The notes under the pieces were generated by a model. The model was given only the letters and a program-made list of their open reading frames with translations, was not told where the DNA came from and made no database searches. A DNA stretch of 64,000 nt. Source: a bacterium. GTDB taxonomy: Bacteria; BMS3Abin14. The stretch spans positions 1,531,431-1,595,430 of the forward strand of contig CP070719.1 of the NCBI GenBank assembly GCA_020350725.1, in the 5' to 3' direction. Of this stretch, positions 1-10,793 are shown one piece after another; position 1 is the stretch's first letter, and each line of letters begins with the position of its first letter. The translations under genes were made by a program, and so were the position numbers.

Positions 1-1
1 C

Positions 2-1132
<1,131 letters not shown>

Positions 1133-1134
1133 TC

Positions 1135-1240
1135 AATCCAAAATCCAAAATCTAAAATCCAAAAAGGACATCAACCACTAAATATTAAATGATCACGGTA
1201 ACTTAGAAAAAGTTTTGGCCTTTGGATTTTGGCCTTTGGA
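1135..1240. repeat. Inverted low-complexity arms in the guaB-guaA spacer
   Basis: The left arm is a run of CCAAAATC-type words at 1135-1166. The right arm at 1214-1240 contains the reverse complement; CCAAAATCCAAA at 1138-1149 pairs exactly with TTTGGATTTTGG at 1221-1232. The roughly 70-bp centre is AT-rich with no gene. In RNA it would form a long imperfect hairpin between the two GMP-synthesis genes. Similar words occur at 18287-18318 and 21413-21436. Confidence 0.75.
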
Positions 1241-1263
1241 CTCAAGGATCGTGAGGTAAACCG

Positions 1264-2832
1264 TTGCCAGGCGTCGACATCCACGACGAGAAGGTCCTGA
1301 TCCTCGACTTCGGGAGTCAGTACACGCAGTTGATCGCCCGGAGGATCCGGGAGCAGAAGGTCTACTGCGAGATCCTTCCCTGCACCGTTCCGCTGGACAG
1401 GATACGGGAGTTCGGAGCCAAGGGGATCATCCTTTCCGGTGGGCCGTCCAGCGTCATGGATGACGATGCGCCCACGGTTTCGGCGGAGCTTTTCGAGCTC
1501 GGGGTCCCGTTCCTCGGCATCTGCTACGGTATGCAGCTCATTACCCATCTCCTGGGGGGAACTGTGGGCAGGGCCGAGAAGCGGGAATACGGTCACGCCA
1601 TGCTCACCATCGACAGCAACGCGGATCTCTTCAGGGGTTTCGAGACCGGCGAGGCCAATCAGACCAAGGTCTGGATGAGCCATGGCGACCGCATCGAGTC
1701 GGCCCCGGAGGATTTCGTCCCCATCGCCCATACGGACAACTCCCCCATAGCAGCCATGAGCAGCCGGGAAAGCAGGATATTCGCGGTCCAGTTCCATCCT
1801 GAGGTGGTGCATACCCCTCGGGGTACCCACATCCTGGAGAATTTCCTCTTCTCGATCTGCCGGCTGTCGCCGGTGTGGACGGCCAAGTCCTACATCGAGA
1901 TGGCCATCGAACAGATCAGAGAGAAGGTGGGCGGGGAAGGGAAAGTCCTGTGCGCCCTGTCCGGAGGAGTGGATTCCTCCGTCGTCGCTGTCCTGGTTCA
2001 CCGGGCCATCGGGGATCGCCTCACATGCGTTTTTGTGGACAACGGCCTTCTCAGGAAGGGCGAAAGGAAACGGGTAAAAACGGTCTTTTCAGATTACTTC
2101 CACATCCCTCTCATTGTCCTGGACTCCGGCCCCGAGTTCCTGGAAAAACTGAAGGGTGTCGAGGATCCGGAGAAAAAGAGGATCATCATCGGCAACGAAT
2201 TCATCCGCCTGTTCGAGATCGAGGCCAAGAAGCTCGGCGACGTAAAGTTCCTGGCCCAGGGTACCCTCTACCCGGACGTCATCGAGAGCGTGTCGTTCAA
2301 GGGGCCTTCGGCCACCATCAAGACCCATCACAACGTCGGTGGCCTCCCCGAGAAGATGGACCTCGAACTTGTCGAGCCCCTGAGGGAACTGTTCAAAGAC
2401 GAGGTCAGGGAGGTGGGCAGGGAGCTCGGTATCCCGAACGAGATCGTGGGACGGCACCCCTTCCCCGGTCCTGGCCTGGGCATCAGGGTCATAGGCGAGG
2501 TCACCGAGGAGAGGCTGGCTGTGCTGCGGGAGGCCGACGCCATCGTCCGTGAGGAGATAAGGGCCTCGGGACTTTACGATACCATCTGGCAGCTCTTAGC
2601 CGTTCTGCTCCCGATCAAGACGGTAGGGGTCATGGGGGATGAGCGGACGTATGAGAATGCCATCGCCGTGCGTGCCGTGCACAGCATGGACGGAATGACT
2701 GCCGACTGGGTGCACCTGCCCTACGAACTGCTCAACCGGATATCCAACCGGATCATCAACGAGGTCAAGGGGGTCAACAGGGTCGTCTACGACATCAGCT
2801 CGAAACCCCCGGCCACCATCGAGTGGGAGTAA
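1264..2832 (+). CDS. guaA: GMP synthase (glutamine-hydrolysing)
   Basis: Converts XMP to GMP with ATP and glutamine. The N-terminal class I glutamine amidotransferase domain has the nucleophile in GICYGMQ (Cys87) and the FHPEV histidine-glutamate pair. The ATP pyrophosphatase domain has the P-loop SGGVDSS, and the C-terminal dimerisation domain ends in PATIEWE. Length, 522 residues, matches the family. I take a TTG start at 1264 because GTGAGGT lies about 8 bp upstream and the conserved N-terminus [10 protein letters not shown] begins shortly after; no ATG lies nearby in frame. It follows guaB, giving a guanine-nucleotide pair. Confidence 0.97.
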   Translation: MPGVDIHDEKVLILDFGSQYTQLIARRIREQKVYCEILPCTVPLDRIREFGAKGIILSGGPSSVMDDDAPTVSAELFELGVPFLGICYGMQLITHLLGGTVGRAEKREYGHAMLTIDSNADLFRGFETGEANQTKVWMSHGDRIESAPEDFVPIAHTDNSPIAAMSSRESRIFAVQFHPEVVHTPRGTHILENFLFSICRLSPVWTAKSYIEMAIEQIREKVGGEGKVLCALSGGVDSSVVAVLVHRAIGDRLTCVFVDNGLLRKGERKRVKTVFSDYFHIPLIVLDSGPEFLEKLKGVEDPEKKRIIIGNEFIRLFEIEAKKLGDVKFLAQGTLYPDVIESVSFKGPSATIKTHHNVGGLPEKMDLELVEPLRELFKDEVREVGRELGIPNEIVGRHPFPGPGLGIRVIGEVTEERLAVLREADAIVREEIRASGLYDTIWQLLAVLLPIKTVGVMGDERTYENAIAVRAVHSMDGMTADWVHLPYELLNRISNRIINEVKGVNRVVYDISSKPPATIEWE

Positions 2833-2903
2833 GGATAAATCCGGTTCCATATTTCAGGTTCCAGGTCGAGAACCTCGACTACTAGGCACGGGACACTGTT
2901 TTT

Positions 2904-5900
2904 ATGAAGCACGTCGATTTTGTCCATCTGCACGTCCACACCTCCTACAGTCTCCTGGATGGGGCCTGCCGCGTTCGGGAGCTGACGGATCTGGCGGCCA
3001 AGATGCGCTTCCCGGCCCTGGCTGTAACCGACCATGGGGCCATGTTCGGGGTCATCGATTTCTACCAGAGTGCTCTGAGGTCGGGGATCAAGCCCATTAT
3101 CGGCCAGGAATTCTACGTCGCCCCAGGCAGCCGCACCGAGAGACAGCCCGACGGGTATGGCGAAGTGGCCTACCACGTCGTTCTGCTGGCCCGGGATCTT
3201 GCCGGCTACCAGAATCTCCTGAAGCTCTCCTCGGAATCCTTCCAAAGCGGGTTCTACTACAAACCGAGGATCGACAGGGAAATTCTCGAACAGAACCATG
3301 AAGGTCTGATCGCCCTGTCGGCCTGTCTCAAGGGAGAAGTGGCCAGGCGCTTTCTGAAAGGCAATGAAGGAGAGGCGGTCGAGGCTGCCGCCTGGTACAG
3401 AGACGTGTTCCAGGACTCGTACTATCTTGAGATTCAACATAACGGCCTCGAGGAACAGGCCCGGGCCAACGCGGGCCTGGCGAAGATAGGCACCGATCTG
3501 GGAGTCCCCCTGGTTGCGACCAACGACGTTCACTACCTGCGAAGGGACGATCAGCGCATGCACGATGTTCTCCTCTGCATACAGACGGGCAAGACGGTCA
3601 ACGACGAGGACCGGATGAGGATGGATGCCCAGGAGCTCTATCTCAAGTCCGCCGAGGAGATGGCATCCCATTTCCGGGAGTTTCCCGAGGCCCTCACCAA
3701 TACCCTTGAGGTGGCCGAGCGATGCAACCTGGAGATCCCCCTCGGAAAGACTCATCTGCCGCATTTCCCGGTCCCCGATGACATGACACCGCAGGCCTGC
3801 CTGGTCAGAGAGGTCCGGGAGGGCTTCGAACGCCGTATGGAGTCCATTCTGTCCGCTCTTGCCGAGGACGAGCGGGAGATGGTCCATACCAAGTATAAAA
3901 CCCGCCTGGCGAAGGAACTCGAGACCATCACTGAGATGGGATTTGCAGGTTACTTTCTCATCGTCTGGGATTTTATCAGATATGCCAGGGATCAGGGTAT
4001 CCCGGTCGGTCCCGGTCGTGGTTCCGCCGCCGGCTCGCTGGCCTCCTATTCTCTCGGGATCACGGACATCAATCCCATCGAGTACGGGCTCCTCTTCGAA
4101 CGCTTTCTCAATCCGGAAAGGATCAGTCTGCCTGACATTGACATCGACTTCTGCATGGACCGAAGAGACGAGGTCCTGAAATACGTCTCAGGTAAGTACG
4201 GCGAGGACAGGGTCGCTCAGATCATCACATTCGGTACAATGGCGGCCAGGGGAGCGATAAGGGACGTGGGGCGGGCCCTGGACATGAACTATGCGGAAGT
4301 GGATCGGATCGCGAAGATGGTCCCGGACATCATCGGCATCACCCTCAGCAAGGCCCTCGAGCAGGAACCCCAGCTCCGGGAGATGATGAAAAAGGACAAG
4401 AGGGTGGCTGAGCTCATAGAGCTGGCCCAGAAGATCGAGGGGTTGCAGCGGCACGCTTCCACCCATGCGGCAGGGGTGGTCATCAGTGACCGACCGCTGA
4501 ACGAATATGTTCCTCTCTTCAAGGGTTCGAAGGGTGAAGAGGTCCTCACCCAGTATGCCATGGGCGACCTGGAAAAGGTGGGCCTGGTCAAGTTCGACTT
4601 CCTCGGCCTGAGAACCCTCACCCTCCTTGACAACGCCCTCACCCTGGCCAACAGGAGGCTTGAGAGGGAGGGAAGGCCCGCCATCTCCCAGGAGGGACTC
4701 CCTCTGGACGATCGGACGACGTATGAACTCCTGTCACGGGGTGATACCGACGGCGTGTTCCAGCTGGAGAGTTCCGGCATGAAGGATCTCCTGGTCAAGA
4801 TGAAGCCCGGTTCCTTCGAGGAACTCATCGCCCTGGTGGCTCTCTACCGTCCGGGTCCGCTCGGGAGCGGGATGGTGACGGATTTCATTAACCGTAAGCA
4901 GGGACGACAGGAGATCACCTATGACCTCCCTCAGCTAAAGGGAATCCTCGAGGAAACCTACGGCGTGATCGTCTATCAGGAGCAGGTGATCCAGATCGCC
5001 AGCGAGATCGCCGGTTACAGCCTGGGCGAGGCGGATCTCCTCAGAAGGGCCATGGGAAAAAAGAAGCCCGAGGAGATGGAAAGACAGCTGGAACGATTCA
5101 TGGATGGGGCGAAAAAGAGGGATATCCCCCAGGCCAAGGCGAAGAAGATCTTCGACACCGTAGTCTACTTCGCCGGATACGGTTTCAATAAATCTCACAG
5201 CGCCGCCTACGCCCTGATCTCCTACCGCACGGCTTATCTCAAGGCCCATTTTCCGGAAGAGTTCATGGCCGCCCTGCTCACCAGTGAGATGGACAACTCG
5301 GATAAAGTCACCGGACACATCGGCGTATGCAAGGAGATGGGGATCAAGCCCCTGCCCCCCGATATCAATGAATCGGAGATCCCGTTCAGCGTCGTCGAAG
5401 GGGGCATCCGTTTCGGTCTGGGAGCCGTAAAGAACGTCGGCCTGGCGGCCCTCGACGAGATCCTTCGGCAGAGGGAATCGGAGGGTGCTCCGTTCCACTC
5501 CCTGGAGGACTTCTGCGCCAGGGTCGATCTCCGGAAAGTCAACAGAAGGGTGATCGAAAGCCTCATCAAATCAGGGGCCTTCGACGGGTTCGGCGGGCAC
5601 AGGGCTCAGAATCTGGCCGCGCTCGATGGAGCCATCGAGAGGGGGCAGAAGGTTCAGAAGGACCGAGCCAACGGTCAGATCAGCATGTTCGACAGCGCCA
5701 TGGAGGCCGATCCGTCCCATCTGCTTCCGGAGGTGGAACCGTGGAGCGAACATCTCCGGCTCAGCTACGAAAAGGACAGCCTGGGATTCTACATCAGCGG
5801 ACACCCGCTCGATAAGTACCGTGCCGACCTGGACAGATACATCACAACCGATCTGGGCAAACTGGGCGAACTGGCGGAAGGGCAGGAAGTCCGTGTGGCG

Positions 5901-6380
5901 GGCATCAAACAGAGTGTCAAGGAGATCAGCACGAAAAAAGGCGACAGGATGGCCTTTCTGACCCTTGAGGACCTCCACGGGAATGCGGAATTGGTGATCT
6001 TCTCGGATGTCTTCAAGGAGTCCACGGCTATCCTGGCCTCCGATCAGCCTATACTCGTCAAGGGTGTGGTGGACTCCAACGGGGAAAAGCCCAAGATCAA
6101 GGTCCAGGAGATCGACCTCTTGGAGGAATACAGGAAAAAGGTGACCGAGGTCGTCCAGATCAATCTGTCCACCCTGGGCCTGTCAAGGGATGATCTCGAT
6201 GTTCTGAGATCGATCCTGTTAAGGCACAGGGGTGACTGCCGGGTAAAGATAAGGCTGACCATCCCGACCAAATCGGAAACGATCATCAGGGTGGGCGATG
6301 ACCTCAGGGTGGACACATCGGAGGAGATGGTCAACGAAGTGGAGGGAAGGTTTGGGCACGGTTCAGTGACCTTCGCCTAG
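2904..6380 (+). CDS. dnaE: DNA polymerase III subunit alpha
   Basis: Replicative polymerase catalytic subunit. The N-terminal PHP domain begins at once with HLHVHTSYSLLDG; the palm domain has the catalytic aspartates in PDIDIDF (around residue 410). The fingers and beta-binding region follow, and near residue 1000 there is an OB-fold (VRVAGIKQSVKEIS). At 1158 residues it is the normal length of a DnaE1-type enzyme. The ATG at 2904 has no clear Shine-Dalgarno sequence, but the conserved N-terminus supports it. The gene stands 71 bp after guaA and 168 bp before accA, a dnaE-accA neighbourhood also seen in other Proteobacteria. Confidence 0.98.
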   Translation: MKHVDFVHLHVHTSYSLLDGACRVRELTDLAAKMRFPALAVTDHGAMFGVIDFYQSALRSGIKPIIGQEFYVAPGSRTERQPDGYGEVAYHVVLLARDLAGYQNLLKLSSESFQSGFYYKPRIDREILEQNHEGLIALSACLKGEVARRFLKGNEGEAVEAAAWYRDVFQDSYYLEIQHNGLEEQARANAGLAKIGTDLGVPLVATNDVHYLRRDDQRMHDVLLCIQTGKTVNDEDRMRMDAQELYLKSAEEMASHFREFPEALTNTLEVAERCNLEIPLGKTHLPHFPVPDDMTPQACLVREVREGFERRMESILSALAEDEREMVHTKYKTRLAKELETITEMGFAGYFLIVWDFIRYARDQGIPVGPGRGSAAGSLASYSLGITDINPIEYGLLFERFLNPERISLPDIDIDFCMDRRDEVLKYVSGKYGEDRVAQIITFGTMAARGAIRDVGRALDMNYAEVDRIAKMVPDIIGITLSKALEQEPQLREMMKKDKRVAELIELAQKIEGLQRHASTHAAGVVISDRPLNEYVPLFKGSKGEEVLTQYAMGDLEKVGLVKFDFLGLRTLTLLDNALTLANRRLEREGRPAISQEGLPLDDRTTYELLSRGDTDGVFQLESSGMKDLLVKMKPGSFEELIALVALYRPGPLGSGMVTDFINRKQGRQEITYDLPQLKGILEETYGVIVYQEQVIQIASEIAGYSLGEADLLRRAMGKKKPEEMERQLERFMDGAKKRDIPQAKAKKIFDTVVYFAGYGFNKSHSAAYALISYRTAYLKAHFPEEFMAALLTSEMDNSDKVTGHIGVCKEMGIKPLPPDINESEIPFSVVEGGIRFGLGAVKNVGLAALDEILRQRESEGAPFHSLEDFCARVDLRKVNRRVIESLIKSGAFDGFGGHRAQNLAALDGAIERGQKVQKDRANGQISMFDSAMEADPSHLLPEVEPWSEHLRLSYEKDSLGFYISGHPLDKYRADLDRYITTDLGKLGELAEGQEVRVAGIKQSVKEISTKKGDRMAFLTLEDLHGNAELVIFSDVFKESTAILASDQPILVKGVVDSNGEKPKIKVQEIDLLEEYRKKVTEVVQINLSTLGLSRDDLDVLRSILLRHRGDCRVKIRLTIPTKSETIIRVGDDLRVDTSEEMVNEVEGRFGHGSVTFA

Positions 6381-6548
6381 AGGACCGGTCCGGGTGGCAG
6401 GATACGGGTTTCAAGTTTCGGGCCTCAAGTGGTAAACTACAGTTTTATCGGTAGCTGAAAACGAGGTACCGGTAACAGGGTCCTGATCCAGCCCGGGGCA
6501 TGGAACCTGGAGCCCGGAACTATATCATTTATATGAGGATCTTTTTCC

Positions 6549-7511
6549 ATGGTCGAATACTACCTTGATTTCGAAAAACCCGTTTACGAGCTGGAGCGGC
6601 GGATATCGGAGCTGAAACACATGGAGACGGAGGAGTCGGGTGTCGACCTGACGGACGATATCCAGAGGCTCGAGAAGAAGCTGGAAAAAATGCGCCACGA
6701 GGTATATTCCAAGCTGGGAAGATGGCAGAGGACCCTCATCGCCCGTCACCCGATGAGGCCCTATACGCTGGATTTCATCGACCTGCTCGCCGATCGCTTC
6801 GTCGAGCTGCACGGGGACCGGTCCTACGCGGACGACAAATCCATCGTCGCTGGAGTGGGGACCTTCATGGGCGAGCCGCTGATGATCATCGGTCATCAGA
6901 AGGGGAGGAATACAAAGGAGAAGCTCATGAGGAACTTCGGGATGTCACATCCCGAAGGATACCGGAAAGCCCTCCGGCTGATGAAGCTGGCACAACAGTT
7001 TCACATCCCAATACTCACCCTCGTCGACACGCCCGGCGCCTTTCCGGGCATCGAGGCTGAGGAAAGGGGACAGGCTGAGGCCATAGCCCGGAATCTCATC
7101 GAGATGGCCGACCTGACCATCCCCATAGTGACGGTGATAACCGGCGAGGGCGGCAGCGGAGGAGCACTGGCTCTGGCGGTGGCCAACAGGGTTCTCATGA
7201 TGGAGAACAGCATCTATTCCGTTATCTCGCCCGAGGGTTGCGCGGCCATCCTGTGGAAGAGCCAGGATTACGCCAAGGACGCCGCTGAGGCGATGAAGGT
7301 CACGGCCTCGGACAGCCTCGAGCTGGGGATTATCGACGAGATCGTCCCGGAACCCCTTGGCGGAGCCCATCGCGACTATCCCGCAGCTGCGGCAGCCATC
7401 GGCCAGGCCGTAAAGAGACATCTGGAAGAGCTGGGGAAACTGACTCCCGAGGAACTGGTCGAGGACAGGTGGCGCCGCTTCAGGAAGATAGGGGTTTTCC
7501 AGGGTCCCTGA
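6549..7511 (+). CDS. accA: Acetyl-CoA carboxylase carboxyltransferase subunit alpha
   Basis: With AccD it transfers the carboxyl group from biotin to acetyl-CoA, giving malonyl-CoA for fatty acid synthesis. The N-terminal helical hairpin (YELERRISELK) precedes the crotonase-fold domain with the GDRSYADD segment and the oxyanion-hole region GEGGSGGALALA. The 320-residue length is typical of AccA. The ATG at 6549 has GAGGAT about 9 bp upstream. Its stop is separated from the pheA start by one base, so the two are probably translated from one message. Confidence 0.97.
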   Translation: MVEYYLDFEKPVYELERRISELKHMETEESGVDLTDDIQRLEKKLEKMRHEVYSKLGRWQRTLIARHPMRPYTLDFIDLLADRFVELHGDRSYADDKSIVAGVGTFMGEPLMIIGHQKGRNTKEKLMRNFGMSHPEGYRKALRLMKLAQQFHIPILTLVDTPGAFPGIEAEERGQAEAIARNLIEMADLTIPIVTVITGEGGSGGALALAVANRVLMMENSIYSVISPEGCAAILWKSQDYAKDAAEAMKVTASDSLELGIIDEIVPEPLGGAHRDYPAAAAAIGQAVKRHLEELGKLTPEELVEDRWRRFRKIGVFQGP

Positions 7512-7512
7512 T

Positions 7513-8349
7513 ATGGAGGCCGAACCGACAGTCGCCTACCTCGGGCCCGTTGCGACGTTCACCCATCAGGCGGCCAGGAAAGCCTTTGGCGACGGTGCCC
7601 GATATGTCCCGGCCGAAACCATCGAGGGCGTCTTCAATATGGTCAAGCTCGGCTTGGCCCAGAGGGGAGTCGTCCCGGTAGAGAATTCCAATGAGGGCGC
7701 CGTGACCTCCACCATGGATCTCCTGGTTGAGTCCTCGCTGGTGATCGTGGGTGAAGTCATCCTGCCCATAAGTCTCATGCTGTTATCCAGGGAACGGGTC
7801 ACCGCCGGGATCAGGACCGTATACTCCCATCCCCAGGCTCTGGCGCAGTGCCGGAAATGGCTGACGAACAATCTTCCCGGGGCCGAACTCGTCGGGACAA
7901 GGAGCACAGCGGAAGCCGCAGCCCTCTGTCAGGCGGAGGGTGGGGCGGCTGCCGTCGCGGGGGAGATGGCCGGTGAACTCTATAATCTGCCGGTTTTGGA
8001 AAGAGACATCGGAGACTGGGAGGAGAATCTAACTCGCTTTCTCATCTTCTCTGAGGAATCGGTTCCCCCCTCCGGAAGCGATAAAACATCCCTCGTTTTC
8101 TCCATCAAGGATCGGGTGGGGGCGCTGTATGAGATGCTCAAGCCCTTCAGTGAAAACAGCATTAACCTCACCAGGATCGAATCGAGGCCGTCCAAGAAAA
8201 AGGCCTGGGACTATCTGTTCTTTGTCGATTTCGATGGGCACAGGGACGACAGGAGAGTGGAGGAAACCCTGGCGAAGCTCAGCGACCTGTGCATGTTCGT
8301 GAAGGTTCTGGGGTCGTATCCAAAAGGTACCGTTGAAAATAGCGGATGA
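7513..8349 (+). CDS. pheA: Prephenate dehydratase with ACT domain
   Basis: Decarboxylates and dehydrates prephenate to phenylpyruvate for phenylalanine. The start VAYLGPVATFTHQAA is the conserved N-terminus of the PDT domain; VPVENSNEGAVTSTMD and the catalytic ENLTRFL segment (TRF motif) follow. A C-terminal ACT domain (SLVFSIKDRVGALYEML, then ESRPSKK) would bind phenylalanine for feedback inhibition. There is no N-terminal chorismate mutase domain, unlike the fused P-protein; a separate AroQ lies at 58876-59169. The gene starts one base after accA and heads the aromatic operon. Confidence 0.96.
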   Translation: MEAEPTVAYLGPVATFTHQAARKAFGDGARYVPAETIEGVFNMVKLGLAQRGVVPVENSNEGAVTSTMDLLVESSLVIVGEVILPISLMLLSRERVTAGIRTVYSHPQALAQCRKWLTNNLPGAELVGTRSTAEAAALCQAEGGAAAVAGEMAGELYNLPVLERDIGDWEENLTRFLIFSEESVPPSGSDKTSLVFSIKDRVGALYEMLKPFSENSINLTRIESRPSKKKAWDYLFFVDFDGHRDDRRVEETLAKLSDLCMFVKVLGSYPKGTVENSG

Positions 8350-8465
8350 TTTCAGCGCTCCCAGTGTCTGGGGCAAGGGGCAAATTACCAAGAGCCGAAT
8401 CCTTAGCTCTTATACACCTGGAACTTACCACTCAGTACTTTGATCTGAAAGATTAGAGGATATCC

Positions 8466-9572
8466 ATGCCACAGAAAATATTCAAACCCGCGCACAGCTC
8501 CGTCGAGGACCTTGTTCCGTATCAGACGGGTAAGCCCATCGAGGAGGTGGCCCGGGAAAAGGGTCTGTCGAAGATCGTCAAGTTGGCCTCCAACGAGAAC
8601 CCTCTGGGCATGTCGGATCGAGCGCTCGAGGCCATGAGGAGGGCAGCTGCCGATGTGAACCGGTACCCGGACGGCGGCACCTACGTCCTGAAGAAACTCG
8701 TCGCGGACAGGCACGGTGTACCGGATGGAAATATCGTTCTGGGCAACGGGTCCAACGAGATCCTGGAACTGCTGACTCAACTTCTTCTAGGCAACGGCGA
8801 TGAGACGCTGTATGCCTGGCCCGCATTCATCGTCTATCGTTTGGCGACCCTTGCCCACGGTTCGAGGGGGGTGGAGGTTCCCCTGGATAAGGAGCTGCGC
8901 CACGACCTGGGGGCAATGCGTGATGCGATAACCTCCCGAACCAGGATCGTCTTCATAGCCAACCCCAACAATCCGACCGGTACCTACGTGAACGGCACCC
9001 AGCTTGAGGATTTCATAGCCGCCCTGCCGCCCCACGTTCTCCTGGTCCTCGACGAGGCCTACTTTGAATACGCTGCAGGTCTGGACGGCTTTCCCGACGG
9101 CGTGGAGCTGTTCAAGGAAGGACGGCCAATTGTCGTAACGAGGACCTTCTCGAAGGCATTCGGTCTGGCCGGGCTCAGGGTCGGATACGCGGTGATGCCC
9201 GAACCCCTCGTCCAGCTGATAAACCGCATCAGACAGCCTTTTAACGTCAACAGCGTCGCTCAGGCCGCCGCCGCCGCGGCCCTCGAGGATGAAGAGTTCA
9301 TCCAGCGCGCCGTTCAATTGAACCGGGCGGAGATGGACCGCCTGAGCAGGGCACTGGAGGACATCGGCCTGATGACGACACCTTCGGCGGCCAACTTCCT
9401 CCTTATCCACCTCGCCGGAAGGGACGGTGGGGAGGTCTACAACGGGCTCCTCGACAGGGGTGTTATCGTAAGGCCCATGGCGGGGTACGGATTGCCGCAG
9501 ACGATCAGGGTGACGATAGGCCTGCCCGAGGAGAACGATATCTTTTTTAAGGCGTTAATGGAAATATTATGA
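8466..9572 (+). CDS. hisC: HisC-type aminotransferase (histidinol-phosphate or aromatic aminotransferase)
   Basis: A fold-type I PLP aminotransferase of 368 residues. Visible motifs are ANPNNPTGTY, the LDEAYFEY aspartate that binds the PLP ring nitrogen, the Schiff-base lysine in TFSKAFGLAGLRVGY and the C-terminal arginine in QTIRVTIG. By family it is histidinol-phosphate aminotransferase. Sitting between prephenate dehydratase and DAHP synthase, away from any visible his genes, it may instead or also transaminate phenylpyruvate and 4-hydroxyphenylpyruvate; HisC homologues with dual activity are known. The ATG at 8466 has AGAGGAT upstream. Family is sure; substrate is inferred from context. 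Confidence 0.88.
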   Translation: MPQKIFKPAHSSVEDLVPYQTGKPIEEVAREKGLSKIVKLASNENPLGMSDRALEAMRRAAADVNRYPDGGTYVLKKLVADRHGVPDGNIVLGNGSNEILELLTQLLLGNGDETLYAWPAFIVYRLATLAHGSRGVEVPLDKELRHDLGAMRDAITSRTRIVFIANPNNPTGTYVNGTQLEDFIAALPPHVLLVLDEAYFEYAAGLDGFPDGVELFKEGRPIVVTRTFSKAFGLAGLRVGYAVMPEPLVQLINRIRQPFNVNSVAQAAAAAALEDEEFIQRAVQLNRAEMDRLSRALEDIGLMTTPSAANFLLIHLAGRDGGEVYNGLLDRGVIVRPMAGYGLPQTIRVTIGLPEENDIFFKALMEIL

Positions 9573-9602
9573 GGAAACGCGGAAATTCGATCATCAGAGC
9601 AT

Positions 9603-9685
9603 GGGAAATTAGAAAATCGGACAGTTCATATTCCGAAGCCCATGTTCCAATCCTCCGGTTTCTATTTTCTGATATCTACTTTCCC
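9603..9685. repeat. Mirrored arms in the hisC-aroF spacer
   Basis: GGGAAA (9603-9608) and AGAAAAT (9611-9617) on the left are matched in reverse order on the right by ATTTTCT (9664-9670) and TTTCCC (9680-9685). The centre is unremarkable. It is another example of the mirrored spacer pattern described in the findings. Confidence 0.55.
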
Positions 9686-9779
9686 AACAGGCAGCGTTGA
9701 TCCTCCCGTTTTCAACAGAGACCTGATGATTCAATACATGAAACGGTAACTGCAGTAAGGAAAATATGAGGACAATTCC

Positions 9780-10793
9780 ATGATCATCGTACTGAAACCG
9801 GGATCGACACAGTCCGATATCGACTATGTCTCCGAAAAACTGCACGAGAAGGGCCTGAAGGTACACGTCTCCAAGGGAGAGGAAAGGACCATCATCGGCG
9901 CCATAGGCGACGAGAGGATCCTGAGGGAGGCCTCTCTTGCCGCCTACCCTGCCGTCGAGAAGATACTGCCTATCCTGAAACCCTTCAAGCTGGCCAGCCG
10001 CGATTTTCAGAGGGAAAACTCCAGGGTACAGATCGGTGACCTGACCATCGGTGATGACGAAGTGAGGATCATGGCCGGACCGTGCAGCGTCGAGACCCGC
10101 GAGGGACTCCTCCAGGTCGCGCGCGCCGTTAAAGCGGCCGGCGGGACCTTTCTCAGAGGCGGAGCATTCAAACCGAGATCGTCTCCCTATGCTTTCCAGG
10201 GCCTTGGCGAGGAGGGCCTCAAGTACCTCGCCGAGGCGAGGGAGGAAACCGGGCTGTACGTGATCACGGAGCTCATGGATCCCAGGGACACGGAATTGGT
10301 GTACCGTTACGCCGACATCATCCAGATCGGAGCGCGGAACATGTCCAACTTCACCCTGCTCAAGGAGGTCGGCAGGGTTGACAAGCCCGTCCTGTTGAAA
10401 CGGGGCCTGTCCGCTACCGTTAAGGAGCTTCTTATGTCTGCGGAGTACATCCTGCACGAGGGAAACAGGAAGGTCATCCTCTGTGAGAGGGGAGTCAGGA
10501 CCTTCGAGACGGAAACCCGAAACACATTGGACCTCTCCGCGGTCCCCCTGGTCAAGGATATGAGCCACCTGCCGATCGTAGTGGATCCCAGCCACGGAGT
10601 CGGTCGGTCGGACCTCGTCTCCCCGATGTGCCTTGCCGCCGTCGCGGCCGGGGCCGACGGGCTCCTGATCGAGATCCACGAGAATCCCGAGGAGGCCCTG
10701 TGCGACGGGCCTCAGTCCCTTCGCCTGTCCGAGTTTGCAGAGCTCATGGTGAGGGTAAAATCCCTCATTGAGGCTTTGGGAAGGAAACTTTGA
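9780..10793 (+). CDS. aroF: 3-deoxy-7-phosphoheptulonate synthase, FL-domain type
   Basis: Condenses phosphoenolpyruvate and erythrose-4-phosphate, opening the shikimate pathway. Residues 1-70 (MIIVLKPGSTQSDID onward) form the ferredoxin-like regulatory domain of the type I-beta family; the TIM barrel shows the metal- and substrate-binding segments MAGPCSVE, GGAFKPRSSPYAFQG and VDPSHGVGRSD. The length is 337 residues. The ATG at 9780 has GAGGA about 8 bp upstream. The stop overlaps the tyrA start by four bases (TTGA), implying translational coupling. Feedback control through the N-terminal domain is expected from the family, but the effector cannot be read from the sequence. Confidence 0.95.
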   Translation: MIIVLKPGSTQSDIDYVSEKLHEKGLKVHVSKGEERTIIGAIGDERILREASLAAYPAVEKILPILKPFKLASRDFQRENSRVQIGDLTIGDDEVRIMAGPCSVETREGLLQVARAVKAAGGTFLRGGAFKPRSSPYAFQGLGEEGLKYLAEAREETGLYVITELMDPRDTELVYRYADIIQIGARNMSNFTLLKEVGRVDKPVLLKRGLSATVKELLMSAEYILHEGNRKVILCERGVRTFETETRNTLDLSAVPLVKDMSHLPIVVDPSHGVGRSDLVSPMCLAAVAAGADGLLIEIHENPEEALCDGPQSLRLSEFAELMVRVKSLIEALGRKL

